IMG/VR virus record: IMGVR_UViG_3300028377_000004
Coordinates: 62,001-126,000 of that record
Direction: 5' to 3' (one strand)
DNA length: 64,000 nucleotides
Source: a virus
Of the stretch, positions 9,701-19,700 are shown piece after piece. Made by a program: the position numbers and the translations under genes. Position 1 is the stretch's first letter. Every line of letters begins with the position of its first letter. The notes under the pieces were generated by a model, which was given only the letters and a program-made list of their open reading frames with translations, was not told the origin of the DNA and made no database searches.

Positions 9701-12700
9701 GCACCAATGGAGTCTGAGACTTCCTGCGAAAATTCCTCCAAGGGAAGTGCTCTGAAATAAAAGGAGTCGGGGCTTCGGAAACTATAAGATGCAACCAGTC
9801 GAGAACCCTCAATACCATTGTCTGTGGTAGCACTAACAAATCGAGTATAAGAAGCTTTGACCCTTGGGAAGATCACCTGAGAGGGTAAAGATCCTATTGG
9901 TTTTAATTCTCTTCTGCCTAGATATCCTAGATGCCATACTTCTCCCGATTTAGGAAGTGAAGTTGCAACAGGATCCAAAATAATCGATCCGTTATTGATC
10001 AGGCGATAATCAATACCATCTTCTAGGAAATGTCCTTTATCATCCTCATCAAATCGAACCAAATAATGGGGTTCTGTTATAAAAGGAAGAATATCAGTTT
10101 GCAGTATGGAAGGGTTAGGAGGATAGACAGGGAATTCTGATACTTGCACATCAGGACCCGTGTATTCCCTCAAGAGGTCACTTCGAACTCCTACCTTGGT
10201 CATACCCTTGCCCTCATCAAAAGAGGATGAGTCTATGTGGTAGGGAGCGCCATCGAGGGTTAGGATATATGAAGTAGGGAATAGATCCGCAACATCTCCA
10301 AAAAATCCAATTTCCTGATCTCCAGAACTGTTGGAGTCCGCTACTACCTGGATCAGATCAAATTCAGTTACAGGATCCGAAGTCCCCTGGATTGCGGGAG
10401 ATACTAGAGACTCGGGAACCGAAGGGATAAAACCTACAGAAGTAATATCAGAATTTGGATCATAAGTGGGTGTGCCATCTATTCTGAATGCCTGATCATC
10501 AACGAAAATCACAGTATCTTCCTGAAGTACCGATCTATGATCCCCATAAAACGTCTGGTTCAGCCCTTGATCCACAACGATGTCAGGAAAGAAAGGCTTT
10601 TGTAAAAGACGAACTAATTTCTCCCCACCACCAGCCTCAGTCACATGATAGTTGACCTGTACTAAACGGTTTCCCGAAATGGGAGAAAAAGATAGAGTCT
10701 TCCCATTTCGAGTAGAAGGTGTTGGAGATCCATTTACGAAAAGAGTAACATCCCTTTGATCGTCTAGTTCTATAGGTCCTGCAGCAAAAGTTGCACTACT
10801 CTGGCCCGACGATACTGAAAGGGTTTCTTTTCTCTGAAAACCCACATCCTCTATAATTTCGGTGTCCCCGTCTGTATAATACCTAACTCGTAAACGAGTT
10901 CCTTCTTTTATTTGAGAATCGAAAAAGATAGATCCATTTGCTTTCTGGACGGTGTATTGAGTTTCTTCTAAAAGAACTACCACCTTCACGTTATCTAGAG
11001 AGGAAGGGATGCCTACGGTACGATTTTTAGAAAGGACTTCGATTAAAGAATCAGGATGTCCGTCATCTGAAAGAGAAGGTTCTAAAATCACTTGGGCATC
11101 TGGAAAAGCTTCAATGTCATCTACATTAAAAGTGAGTTCGCCGTTGCTGGGGTCTATATAGAACTCACCCTCATCAGGTACAGGATTGGCAGTCTCTGTC
11201 ATCTCAAATGTATTTCTCAGAAGCGTATAATTAGCTTCGGATTCTCGATAATAAACAGGAATTTCCAGAGTATCTTCAATGAGTCCCAACTTTTGAGACT
11301 CCAATACTATATGGTCTACTTCATTTCCTTCTGACAAGAATGAGAAACTTTCACCATCGGGAATATATTCACCGTCTGAAAGAGGATAGATAAACTCGGG
11401 ATAGATCCATCTCCGATTTAGATTCAAATCTCGAAGGGCATAATTGAATACTACCTCAGAGGTATCTATCACTCGAAAAGGGATCGAATCCTCACTATCT
11501 TCTGCTATAGGGATATGAGTAGTAAGAGTGTTAATAGTTGCCTGTTCTATTCGATATACAGATGATCCTATAATCAATAGAGGCTGCTTCAACGGATCTG
11601 ACGGGATAGGGTCGAAATCAAATTCGGTATTGTCCGCAGAAAATTGAGTAGCACCTGTAGTAAAAGAACCTATTCCTTCATATAGAAGCCGTCCCCGGTC
11701 TTCCGAAAAGAATAGCTGGCCTCCATCAAAATCAATGAGGACATCCTGACCCGGTTCAATTATCTGAGGACCAGCCCCTTCATCCAATGTAAATTCAAAA
11801 TCCGAAGCCAAAATAACTTCATTATTCAGCTTCAGGGAAGCGCTCGGGGATCTAATATCATGAACTTCATTAGTAACGGGGCTTGCCCATCTTATCTGTC
11901 TACTATCAAAATCATAGACCACATCTTTATTGGGTTCCAGAACTCTTCTTATAGCTCCATCTTCCAGACGGAAAAAGGTATTATCGTCGTAACCAGGGAT
12001 GTCCTGTAACGGGATTTGAGTAAGCGCCGAAAAAGTTCCCGCATTTACAGAGTCCGAAATGACTTCATTTTCTAGGGCCACTAGATTTTGAGCGTCAGGG
12101 ATCTCTTTTGTATTAGAGGGGTCCAGTAGCGACGGAAACATACGAAACGTAATTCCATTTTCTAGGTAGTAATCTCCGGTCCCTACTGCCAGCGTATTTC
12201 CGTCATTGGCAGCTACAAACTGGGAAGACAGACGGACCAATAGGTTGGTTCCTGTAAGGATAGCCTCTGCCCTGCTTTCGGGAATGGCATAAGGTCTCGA
12301 AAATTCTTCTACGATCCTAACATCTTCGATAATTAGACCCGTCTCTTTGACATAGAGTATTAAACCGCCTACATCATAAATGGTCGTGTCAATCGAAACC
12401 TCTACGGGAGTTAAAAAAGTAGCAGGTTTAGAAAGCACTGCTAGATCTGTAGATTCATAAGGATCTATAAGATCCAGTGAGCTATAGACGCCGTCATAAT
12501 AGATCGGTTCGCCTTCATAGTCCGAATTAAGGAAGGTAAGTTCACCCGTATTTGTATCCCAACTGATATCAGAGGTATCCAAATAGGACCCATACTTGGA
12601 TCGAATAAGGGGTCTTTCTGTTGCAGACGGAATTGGATTTAAAAACAAGTCTTCGCCCGCTATTCCAATGACACCTGTCACGTCTTTTCTGTTGAAAAAA

Positions 12701-13290
12701 TTATTACGGAATTGATAGACGGGCATTCCAAAGGACCCTGCTACAATATCAGATGCAAAATAAATCTCACCAGTACTAATAAGTGCTATTGCTTCTCCTG
12801 GCGGAATAGCGGGAGGAGGCCAGTTTTGGTCATCGTCCTCCCACTCTACAGGGATGGGAGTTTCTGAGGGACTTCCAATAGTAATTCTAGGTTCTCCCAG
12901 ATCCGACTCCACTACTTTCAGATTTAACTGCCCACTTTCAGGTAGAAGTCCCAAATTATCAGGCTTAGAACCTGGTTTCGGTTTCCATCTATTTTCCGAA
13001 GGATCAAAACCGAAACGATCTATCTCATCATTTTTTGTATAGAACACGGACAGATGATCTTCGCCAGGCTTGGCAATAATATTGCCCGTATTCGCAGGGA
13101 TCACCAAGAACTCAACAGCTTTGGCATCTTCGTCATTGACAAAGGTTGCCAGATATTCATCCCGATCAGACGTACCACTACTATCTGAGTCCCTAGAGAG
13201 AACAAGGGTGTCAGGCTCCGAAGTGAAAGGAGAATTTGAAGAGGCTACTTTTGGCTTGCGTAGTACAAAGCCATCAAAACTAGTGGACAT
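6796..13290 (-). CDS. Giant 2164-aa virion protein, beta-rich, probable baseplate/tail fibre-like component
   Basis: One uninterrupted 2164-codon frame, the longest gene here. It has an AGGAAGG ribosome site before the ATG at 13290. The protein is acidic and dominated by short beta-strand units with recurring hydrophobic-turn patterns (for example INPxDG, VRYYTDG, ILDPVATSL). The last 90 residues switch to a helical, Lys-rich tail (KKTKTKKKNKLL). I see no enzyme motif, transmembrane segment or signal peptide. Its size, beta content and placement between the spike group and the gp25/gp6 group point to an extended baseplate or tail-tip component, perhaps a scaffold for receptor-binding parts. 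It heads the promoter-distal half of the baseplate operon after a 236-nt non-coding leader. Confidence 0.75.
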   Translation of the reverse strand: MSTSFDGFVLRKPKVASSNSPFTSEPDTLVLSRDSDSSGTSDRDEYLATFVNDEDAKAVEFLVIPANTGNIIAKPGEDHLSVFYTKNDEIDRFGFDPSENRWKPKPGSKPDNLGLLPESGQLNLKVVESDLGEPRITIGSPSETPIPVEWEDDDQNWPPPAIPPGEAIALISTGEIYFASDIVAGSFGMPVYQFRNNFFNRKDVTGVIGIAGEDLFLNPIPSATERPLIRSKYGSYLDTSDISWDTNTGELTFLNSDYEGEPIYYDGVYSSLDLIDPYESTDLAVLSKPATFLTPVEVSIDTTIYDVGGLILYVKETGLIIEDVRIVEEFSRPYAIPESRAEAILTGTNLLVRLSSQFVAANDGNTLAVGTGDYYLENGITFRMFPSLLDPSNTKEIPDAQNLVALENEVISDSVNAGTFSALTQIPLQDIPGYDDNTFFRLEDGAIRRVLEPNKDVVYDFDSRQIRWASPVTNEVHDIRSPSASLKLNNEVILASDFEFTLDEGAGPQIIEPGQDVLIDFDGGQLFFSEDRGRLLYEGIGSFTTGATQFSADNTEFDFDPIPSDPLKQPLLIIGSSVYRIEQATINTLTTHIPIAEDSEDSIPFRVIDTSEVVFNYALRDLNLNRRWIYPEFIYPLSDGEYIPDGESFSFLSEGNEVDHIVLESQKLGLIEDTLEIPVYYRESEANYTLLRNTFEMTETANPVPDEGEFYIDPSNGELTFNVDDIEAFPDAQVILEPSLSDDGHPDSLIEVLSKNRTVGIPSSLDNVKVVVLLEETQYTVQKANGSIFFDSQIKEGTRLRVRYYTDGDTEIIEDVGFQRKETLSVSSGQSSATFAAGPIELDDQRDVTLFVNGSPTPSTRNGKTLSFSPISGNRLVQVNYHVTEAGGGEKLVRLLQKPFFPDIVVDQGLNQTFYGDHRSVLQEDTVIFVDDQAFRIDGTPTYDPNSDITSVGFIPSVPESLVSPAIQGTSDPVTEFDLIQVVADSNSSGDQEIGFFGDVADLFPTSYILTLDGAPYHIDSSSFDEGKGMTKVGVRSDLLREYTGPDVQVSEFPVYPPNPSILQTDILPFITEPHYLVRFDEDDKGHFLEDGIDYRLINNGSIILDPVATSLPKSGEVWHLGYLGRRELKPIGSLPSQVIFPRVKASYTRFVSATTDNGIEGSRLVASYSFRSPDSFYFRALPLEEFSQEVSDSIGASASSLSSSNGPTLSFGLSQDNQDRGSETLIWEGGDLRDRDRVARRFVRYYNQIAQGIESYFQILDGRVVGDRDGQFSFFLGDDGESGGEDPVTGDLIPYYANPDGSGNKPTSTAIQNMNLQAQSGYIRNSIDDLVLTSKKPYEFQFDIPPSLEFEGTFKQAWEPHRLSRFYPQLSKIATVTPPSTGAPENEYTFLRDFQEILGDLKVENVLSVTELSARPARGWLKKDGATDDGGVYVEVGMSFPLGTSEATNDPNDPPNLEDGDPSRLIPGFKEGDIVSLGRVNFSKDPTSGAVTLEIDVYASNMEIAQSPTAGSDRIYLKIADDIEGFPVDGDDPADLLNNPPLKNDTLFVQSQGYFRQNFDYGMDSSEGELVNATLPSFIASVIGQEAPEPFTFLDATVVHKNQRTEPYRFPALDGEPSDDGGLTGLPYSYPITDSEIVSFQAEIKAWEDVINETDEGIVETAISLVDDHIFRLDPGVVIPSGHSQYNEVILEGVVPTFHLSQIDGNDIILAAFSVEDTNVGYEINLTGGGTMVGTGTIVDDLHSLKNVGTDFSGVTGTLTITSGDRGVDVGITYDIASGENGLINVLPSTLDPSLLSFPLNLAILKGERETGNAYVELPNRIFFDPQGLDIDVGDQLIVSGTSPNGGLYEIQNIEVDHVVVSPDTRENESNSVDLEVPWKTYRPRRFSNQLNDLRDELAQRRIIYQDDSEAPVDIEPYVNSVTSSNPSTPSLDVLRSLVTEMFGTPSVSETNGQIVGNTLTSAGSFSDLENEDNAYVMINNEDSRGFYRVASFTNDTIDLVDGSNFVQGSLEDETNLEFEVFEVSSFSERTYELILYEYYNVLDEIDRIDAGIRATIHDLNELISEDPSIVRPGDPADTLIQTIHLNPIDARKNWIVDEPSLRNELEAILKGTESLYDLRFAWIDFRINLEDGLLPAINRFKKTKTKKKNKLLKELIKLASMQ

Positions 13291-13526
13291 TACAGACGTA
13301 CCTTCCTAGAGGGGAGGGAGTTACAAGCTAATTGTTTGAGTACCTACCTAGAATAAAGATGGAATCTCAAAATTATTCAAACTGATGAGAGAGATAATCG
13401 TATTAAGATAGCGAATCTCTCCGTCTAAAAATTCCTTTTCAGGTCTTCTATAGAGAATCCTTTTATTTAGAACTTATGTAGAACTAAACAGGCTTACCCT
13501 TATCACTACTTCTTCGGAGATTCCAA
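13291..13526. other. Non-coding divergent leader
   Basis: 236 bases between the divergently transcribed 2164-aa and 145-aa genes. It is AT-rich and contains the AGGAAGG ribosome site for the left gene and CGGAGAT for the right gene. Promoters for both directions are expected. I see no copy of the TTGTAA-N14-GGGTATAT motif and no clean TTGACA/TATAAT pair, so the promoters here may be of a late phage type I cannot define. Confidence 0.4.
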
Positions 13527-13964
13527 ATGAAGCTGAAAGACACCCTCATTAAACTAGGACATAGCAATCCAGAGCTTAGAGATGATCTAAGACCTATCCT
13601 TCGCCACATAGACTCTTCTCACACTAGGTCTAAAAAAGCGGGGAGTAGAAGGATTGAAAACGTAACTGGAGGGGGATGGATCTTAGGGCCTACTCTTTTT
13701 GCTGCGGGAATGATCAATGATGAGCTTCATAATGCCCGACTGCTACCTTTCGAGGCCAGCACTCTAATTGACGGAGGCACTGCATCTCTACTAATTGCAG
13801 TGGAATCTGGAGATAATCATGATCCTACTGATCAAGAATTAGATCAAGTAGCACAGACAATAGCCAAAAGACTGTCAGGTGTGGGGCATCCGAACGTAAA
13901 AGGAGAAGGCTTTCATATTGGAGGACCGCCTTCTGCAAGAATTATTCTCAAACAGAAATTCTAA
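13527..13964 (+). CDS. Small protein with LGH-NPELR motif, lone plus-strand gene in the virion block
   Basis: 145 aa with a good ribosome site (CGGAGAT). Residues 7-24 read LIKLGHSNPELRDDLRPIL, a helical motif that recurs at the C-terminus of the 32736 gene and in the 53105 gene. The middle contains a Gly-rich segment (GGGWILGPTLFAAG). The rest (SGDNHDPTDQELDQVAQTIAKRLSG) looks like a small alpha/beta domain. It converges with the minus-strand gene on its right, their stops overlapping by 4 nt. Function unknown; the shared motif suggests it joins the same assembly or targeting route as the other motif carriers. Confidence 0.7.
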   Translation: MKLKDTLIKLGHSNPELRDDLRPILRHIDSSHTRSKKAGSRRIENVTGGGWILGPTLFAAGMINDELHNARLLPFEASTLIDGGTASLLIAVESGDNHDPTDQELDQVAQTIAKRLSGVGHPNVKGEGFHIGGPPSARIILKQKF

Positions 13965-14548
13965 AATACTTTTCCAATCCCAACTCCGGTCGAGTTGTTA
14001 AAAGGTGGTGAAGGGGTTCCTGTATCTACCGTGTTGATAATAGCAAAAGATAGCCAGTTCGCAACTCCTTCTCCAATAGCATTGGCGAGGGAGTTTGCTT
14101 TTGGTCCTACTATTCCGGCTCCTCCAAAAGAAGCGGTTAGTATTTGAGTGAACGTTGCTCCTACTCCCCCTGACAGAGTTCCTACCCCCGCCCCCACCGA
14201 AGTTCCTATAATTCCTACCTGTACAATAGCAGTAGTATTGATTTCTTGAGCCAAAGCTGTTATAATACCCGAAGCCATCTGAGGGGCGGATGGACCTACA
14301 ATTCCATTGGCAGCTAAGGTACCGGTAAGTATTGCAATTCCCGAAGCGGGTTCTATAGCTACTTTCCCCGTACCTGTTCCTACCCCCAGGACGCCGACAT
14401 GATTAGTCGTTACAGGGATAGTAGCAAGAAAAGAAGGGAATGCAGTACCAATAGCTCCCGCTAATTGTGGTACTGAGGGTCCTTGTATGGCAACTCCAGT
14501 TAGAGAACCAATTAATGAGGGAGTTAATGTTGCAGGGGTCACAGGCAT
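13961..14548 (-). CDS. Gly/Ala-rich protein of three repeats beside the spike gene
   Basis: 195 aa, very rich in Gly, Ala, Ile, Thr and Val. Three imperfect units of about 60 residues each carry a GP-x-x-P/N-x-L/M-A motif (QGPSVPQLAGAI, VGPSAPQMASGI, VGPKANSLANAI) followed by a VGxLGxGTG-type strand. Such composition suits a compact beta/helix repeat in the virion. It directly follows the OB-fold spike gene (7-nt gap), where many myoviruses encode a spike tip or spike-associated protein, so that role is inferred. No PAAR-type His or Cys metal site is visible. Confidence 0.6.
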   Translation of the reverse strand: MPVTPATLTPSLIGSLTGVAIQGPSVPQLAGAIGTAFPSFLATIPVTTNHVGVLGVGTGTGKVAIEPASGIAILTGTLAANGIVGPSAPQMASGIITALAQEINTTAIVQVGIIGTSVGAGVGTLSGGVGATFTQILTASFGGAGIVGPKANSLANAIGEGVANWLSFAIINTVDTGTPSPPFNNSTGVGIGKVF

Positions 14549-14555
14549 TATAAGA

Positions 14556-16709
14556 TCACATCGTTTTGACTATAGGATTTCCAGTCAAGGGAAGTCCTGT
14601 TATATGATCGACATGAGGACTTGGACCGGGGATACCTCCTACAACAGCGTTAGGTGCTGTACTTGTTCCCAAGGACACAGACCCCACCAGATTGATGGAG
14701 GGACCGCGAACATCCACACCGGATGTAGATATCTCGACGGAACCTGCTCCGGCTGTGAGGGTTACTGAACCGGTTGCAAGGGTTACTGAATAGGATCCTG
14801 TAGGGGCTTCAAAGGAATAATTACCTGAAAGAGAAGCAGATCTTTCTATAGTGAGTGAACCACCTGCTTGGATTTCATGGGTACCCGCAGCCAAGAACTC
14901 TAAACTTCTAGTAGCAGGGGCCGTAAAACTGGTTTTGCTATCTCCTTTTAGGATGTTCGTCTCTTCCCCTCCGGTTAGGATCGTAGTTTCAGTTCCCGAC
15001 CCAACCGTCATGGTCTTCTCCCCTTGAATATTCATATCATGGTCAGAAGCTACGGTAGTAGTAAAGTTCCCTTGTCCCACTTGTTGCGCAATCGAGTCTG
15101 CTCTAACTTCTTTCTTGCCAGTAATCTCTTCAATGGAATCCCCTGTCGTAAACATACCATGAGTTCCTTCTACTGCTACACCAAAATCCCCTGTCATTTT
15201 GAGGTCAAGGCCGGTTCCATTGGAGTCAGATCCTCGTATGTCAACTGAGACTCCTCCAGAGGTTAATAGATCCAGTGATCTCTTAGAAGCAGTAGCAGAC
15301 CCAAGGGACCATTTTAAACCACCTTTGGTAGCTAAGTCAAAAGAAACGTTATCTCCTTTTTCAGCTCCCATTACTAACTTAGTAGACCCTTTCAAGTCTG
15401 CTTCCAAAGACCGTCCGGCTCCTAAGTTACTTTTCTTGGAGGTAGAAGAAGGAATAGAAAGAAATACATGTCCTTCTTTATCGTGACTAAGGAAAAGCTC
15501 CCCAAGTCCGTCAGGTCGCTTCATTCGATACAGCCCTGCCCCTACCAAACTTTTTTCGGTTTCGCTTTCGGAGTTTTCAACAACTTCTAATCTAGGCTGA
15601 CCTTGCGTAGAGCTAGGAGTATCAAATAATACAGGTTTTAACAATTGTCCGTATTTAACTCTGCCCGATGCGGAATAAGGATCATTGCCTACAACGGTTC
15701 CTTGCACACTTTCAATGAACGGGCTATAATGCGGATCGGGAGCAACTGAGTCAGGATCAAATCCCATATTATCCGATCCAGGAATCATACCATCGCTAAA
15801 TTCCTGAATCTCTTTACGATTTTCAGTATACAATCGAGTCTGAATATCGTTGGGATCTGCCATATTTTCTGTTATGACAGTATGTTTTCTACCATCGGGT
15901 AGTGTAACCGAAGGAAAACCATTCATATCTGAAACGGGAGTTCCATCTGCAAAGAGAAAACCTGCATCCAATAGATCCTCAAAAAGAGGATGGTCCACAG
16001 GAAATACACCCTCAGGATCTAGGAAATCAGAAGGTAAGTTCAGAGCGTTGCGAACTATTCTACCAGACCTTGACCTTCCCGCAGCAGTGGTAGAATACAT
16101 ATCCATTGTGGTCAAAACTCCCGCCTGATCAAAATCCCTTAAAAGAAACTCTGAGCCTGCCCGATCCATTAAATGAACACCCGAGTCTAAAATCAATTCA
16201 GACCCCGCTTCTGACATGCCATAGACAGTTCCAGGATAGATCTTTCGGAATTTCCTACGACTAGGTCCGTAGATCCCTTTTAGTTCTTTAAAAGCCACCT
16301 CGGGAGGGAGGTCCATCTCTTCTGCATCTCGGGGAACCGCCCCAAAAGGATCAAATCTAAGAGCAGTCTTGATGCCATTAGGTAAAAATGCTAGAATAAA
16401 AGGTCGGGTCGCTCTGTCTTGGTGTACCGCACTATAGCCTACAATACAGATAGCACCTTCTTCTGGCATGGCACCAAGAAAAGATCTTTTGGACCAATAA
16501 GCAGCCGAAATAGGAACCTCTTCTGCGGGAGGAGTGTCCCCTTGAAGAAACGCGAGGTCACATACCATTCCCTCGTAGTCTACTCGAATGATCTCTGCCA
16601 TTCGTAAAGAGAAACGTAGGTCGTTATTTCGACCAAACATTTTACTTTGAGCTGGTTTTGATCCTATAGGAGCCGGAGGACCATATCTTTTTGGAATATT
16701 ATTAGACAT
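14556..16709 (-). CDS. Baseplate central spike, gp5/gpV/VgrG-like
   Basis: 717 aa. Residues about 35-110 fit the OB-fold of spike proteins: GMVCDLAFLQGD, then AYWSKRSFLGAMPEEGAICIVGY. From about residue 440 to 700 the sequence is a run of short alternating strands (TTTVASDHDMNIQGEKTMTV, GSLTIERSASLSG), typical of the trimeric beta-helix needle of gp5 and VgrG. It lacks the lysozyme domain that T4 gp5 carries inside; in this phage the muralytic domain sits in the hub gene upstream. Its start overlaps the hub stop (TAATG). In the family this protein punctures the outer membrane during contraction. Confidence 0.8.
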   Translation of the reverse strand: MSNNIPKRYGPPAPIGSKPAQSKMFGRNNDLRFSLRMAEIIRVDYEGMVCDLAFLQGDTPPAEEVPISAAYWSKRSFLGAMPEEGAICIVGYSAVHQDRATRPFILAFLPNGIKTALRFDPFGAVPRDAEEMDLPPEVAFKELKGIYGPSRRKFRKIYPGTVYGMSEAGSELILDSGVHLMDRAGSEFLLRDFDQAGVLTTMDMYSTTAAGRSRSGRIVRNALNLPSDFLDPEGVFPVDHPLFEDLLDAGFLFADGTPVSDMNGFPSVTLPDGRKHTVITENMADPNDIQTRLYTENRKEIQEFSDGMIPGSDNMGFDPDSVAPDPHYSPFIESVQGTVVGNDPYSASGRVKYGQLLKPVLFDTPSSTQGQPRLEVVENSESETEKSLVGAGLYRMKRPDGLGELFLSHDKEGHVFLSIPSSTSKKSNLGAGRSLEADLKGSTKLVMGAEKGDNVSFDLATKGGLKWSLGSATASKRSLDLLTSGGVSVDIRGSDSNGTGLDLKMTGDFGVAVEGTHGMFTTGDSIEEITGKKEVRADSIAQQVGQGNFTTTVASDHDMNIQGEKTMTVGSGTETTILTGGEETNILKGDSKTSFTAPATRSLEFLAAGTHEIQAGGSLTIERSASLSGNYSFEAPTGSYSVTLATGSVTLTAGAGSVEISTSGVDVRGPSINLVGSVSLGTSTAPNAVVGGIPGPSPHVDHITGLPLTGNPIVKTM

Positions 16710-19700
16710 TAACTGTCCTCCTCAGCATCATCATCATCATCCTCAACATCAGCGTCTACATTTCCATTAACATCCGTACCTGAAGTGTCAGCAACGTCTC
16801 TAAAAGTGGACTTAGCTTGCCCCCATTGTTCCTGTACCTGTTGCCATTCCCCTCCAGGACCAAAAACCTCCGAAGGAGTTTGTCCAGAAGCTAATGCGTC
16901 CTGTACTTCGGGTCTTCCTAGAGAAGTGTCCACTAAGCGGTCTTGCTCTGTTTGAACTCCTGGCCGGACTGGAGAATTTCTATTAGGGATTTTAGTCTCC
17001 CCTCTTAGCTTTCTTTCCAACTCTTTTTCTAAGGCAAATCCTTCTGCATAAATAGCTTGCAAGAAAGAGGTAATATGGACCATAAGTCCGGGATCCCTGA
17101 CGGGTCTAATACCTGAAGGGAGAGAGTTAATTCCTTGATCCCTGTTGGCTGCCAACGCATTTCCAAACAGTGTGTTAGACGCTCTCCTAGCTTCAAGGTC
17201 ATCCCCGGTTTCCGGGGGAATACCATCGGTATTAACGTCTTCTACTGAGGGTAAAGGCTCTTCTACTACAGTTCCATTGGGATCCGACCAAACCGACATT
17301 GCCAAACGTACTCTGGCAACATAAACATCTGTGCCGTTTTTTGCACTAAGGATCCCTACCGCAGTAGTAGGGGACTCTTCCATTGCAGCATTAAATCGAT
17401 CCAAAGTAGTACCCCCACCTTTCCAGAGGATTGCCATCCTATCGGGATCATGATTGTGTCTGCTTCGGTATCTCTGGGTATATTCAATCATATGATTTAG
17501 CGAGTCGATAGCAACTTCTCTATCATTCGGACCATTTCCTAAAAAATCTGTATTCTCTCTACCTAAATCCCCCGAGTTGCCAACCCCCGATTGAACAAGT
17601 CCACAATACTGACTTAGGCGACCGTCGTCATTTGTTCTTCGAGCATCGGTTCTTCCATTTGATTCAGTATGAATAATTGCTAGTAAATAGGTATCAGGAT
17701 ATTCTTCCGCAGAAACACCGCTCTGGGATCTTACTTCATCAAAAACTTCTCTCCATTGACCTACTTGTGTATTTCGAGTGAAGGGTTTATCCGAAGGACC
17801 TACTTCAAAATCATAATCACCAGGGGTTGAGGAAGGTAAAGTCCTCTCTATTTCCTGAAAAGTACGCCCTTTAATTAGATTGCGCGCGTCCTGTGCAAAG
17901 TTAAAAGAGTCGGGTCCTGAAGGTCTGAGATCCAATAACCTTCTGCCATAGTTATTTGGATCTAATTTGGCAACCCGATCCTCGTCACTCATGGCAGCAT
18001 TGGAAGCGAATTGCTCGTCATTCATATCCTCATTAGTTTGATTAGTGGTGGTTCTTTCTGGACTCAGATTAGCTAATTCAGACGCCCTCCGGTTGGTCTG
18101 CCGACTAAAATCCATGCCATTCCTAGTAAGTCGCACTGTTCGACCATACTCATATCCACCAATAACTTCATACCCGCGTTCATCGGAGACGGGGAAAGTA
18201 GGAAGGATACGGTTTTCCCCTCCCACCTCTTTTCTCTCTACTTTTAAAGAAGTTAAGGGACCCGATGTTTTTCTACCCTGTTCATCATAACGGAGAGTTT
18301 CATCTCTAGTAGGATCTATGGTATACATGAAATCATTATTCCCAATAACCCTGAATTGTGACCTCATCGAAACTAGATCTGTAGCAACTGACTCTGCCCT
18401 TGTCTGTTCCCCTTCCACCGCAGAAAAAGTATCATTTTCAACGTTTTCCCTGTCGGTAGCTTCTTTCTCAACTGCGGTCAAAATAACGTTACGATCCGGA
18501 ACAGGATCGCCGCTCTGTGCTGAGACAGGTCTGCGGTATAGATTATTAGGATAATCCCCTGGATCCGCAGTGTCTCCTAGGGAAGGTTGAAATTCTTGAT
18601 TAGACCTAGAACCAAACTGATCGGGGTCCTGCACTTCTTGCTCCGAACCATTAATGCCATTCCAATAAGGGAAAGCTGCATAGAACTTAGCCCTTTTAGC
18701 CATAAGGTTTAGGGTAGTGGTACACTGTCCCCCATAAGAGAATTGATGCGCAATATTATCTACATAGTAGAAAGCATCTTGGTCCTCATAGTAGATCGGG
18801 TATCCTAATCGAAGCTCGGGCCTCAAAGGAATCGTAACAGAGCCGGTGTGAATTCTTGAATTTTGCTTGTCTAATTGGTCGACCAAGTGGTAGAATAAAT
18901 TCCGGGGGGCATCTCCTCCAAGACCTGAACCAAAGAATTCAGAGTTATAAGAACCTGGTTTCCAACCGTATTTTTGTACCAATCGGTAGTCGATATAAGT
19001 GGCCTTTGGTTTTGTTATCTCCTCGGCCCCAACATCTAAGTTCCTAATTAAACTACCTGTACCTTCCAAGAAAGTGACGTCAGGGATGTTCTCTGCAAAG
19101 TTCTCATTGATGATATCAACGGGTCGAATCCAGGACACCGGCTTATTAGACATAACATCCAAATTATAGAAAGGCGGCTTGAATATTATTTCACCTGTCA
19201 TATCCAGAAAAAATTCATAGCCAATAGATTCCTTAACAGTATCCGCAATTTCTTTTTTCGTTTGATGTTCCGAAGTGTGGAGGTCAATCGATCCCAATCT
19301 AGAAAGGACCTCGGAGAAAGCAGAGACATCTTCTAAGTTAACCTCATCATTGAACTGAAACTGAGGTTGACGATTTCTTCTTGCCAATCCAACTCTTCCG
19401 AAAAGAGCACTTTGCTTATTAGAGTCAGAAAGTACCGATGACAGTAAATCTCCTTGAAGAAGATCTCCCCTTGGACCGTACATACGAAGGGCAAAAGCAA
19501 TTCGTCCCCACTGCTTAGTCCAGTACCACATTAGTCTTTTATTATCTACAGGATTTGGCTCATTTGTATTCTGCTTGATTCCTAGATAGAATTCTTGAAG
19601 GACTGCGTCTCCATAAGCATGTCTTGCCAGTGAATAGATCGTATCAAAAGGATTCATATTAGTGAAAACACCACTACCTTTCAGGTTAAAAGCTCCCTGT

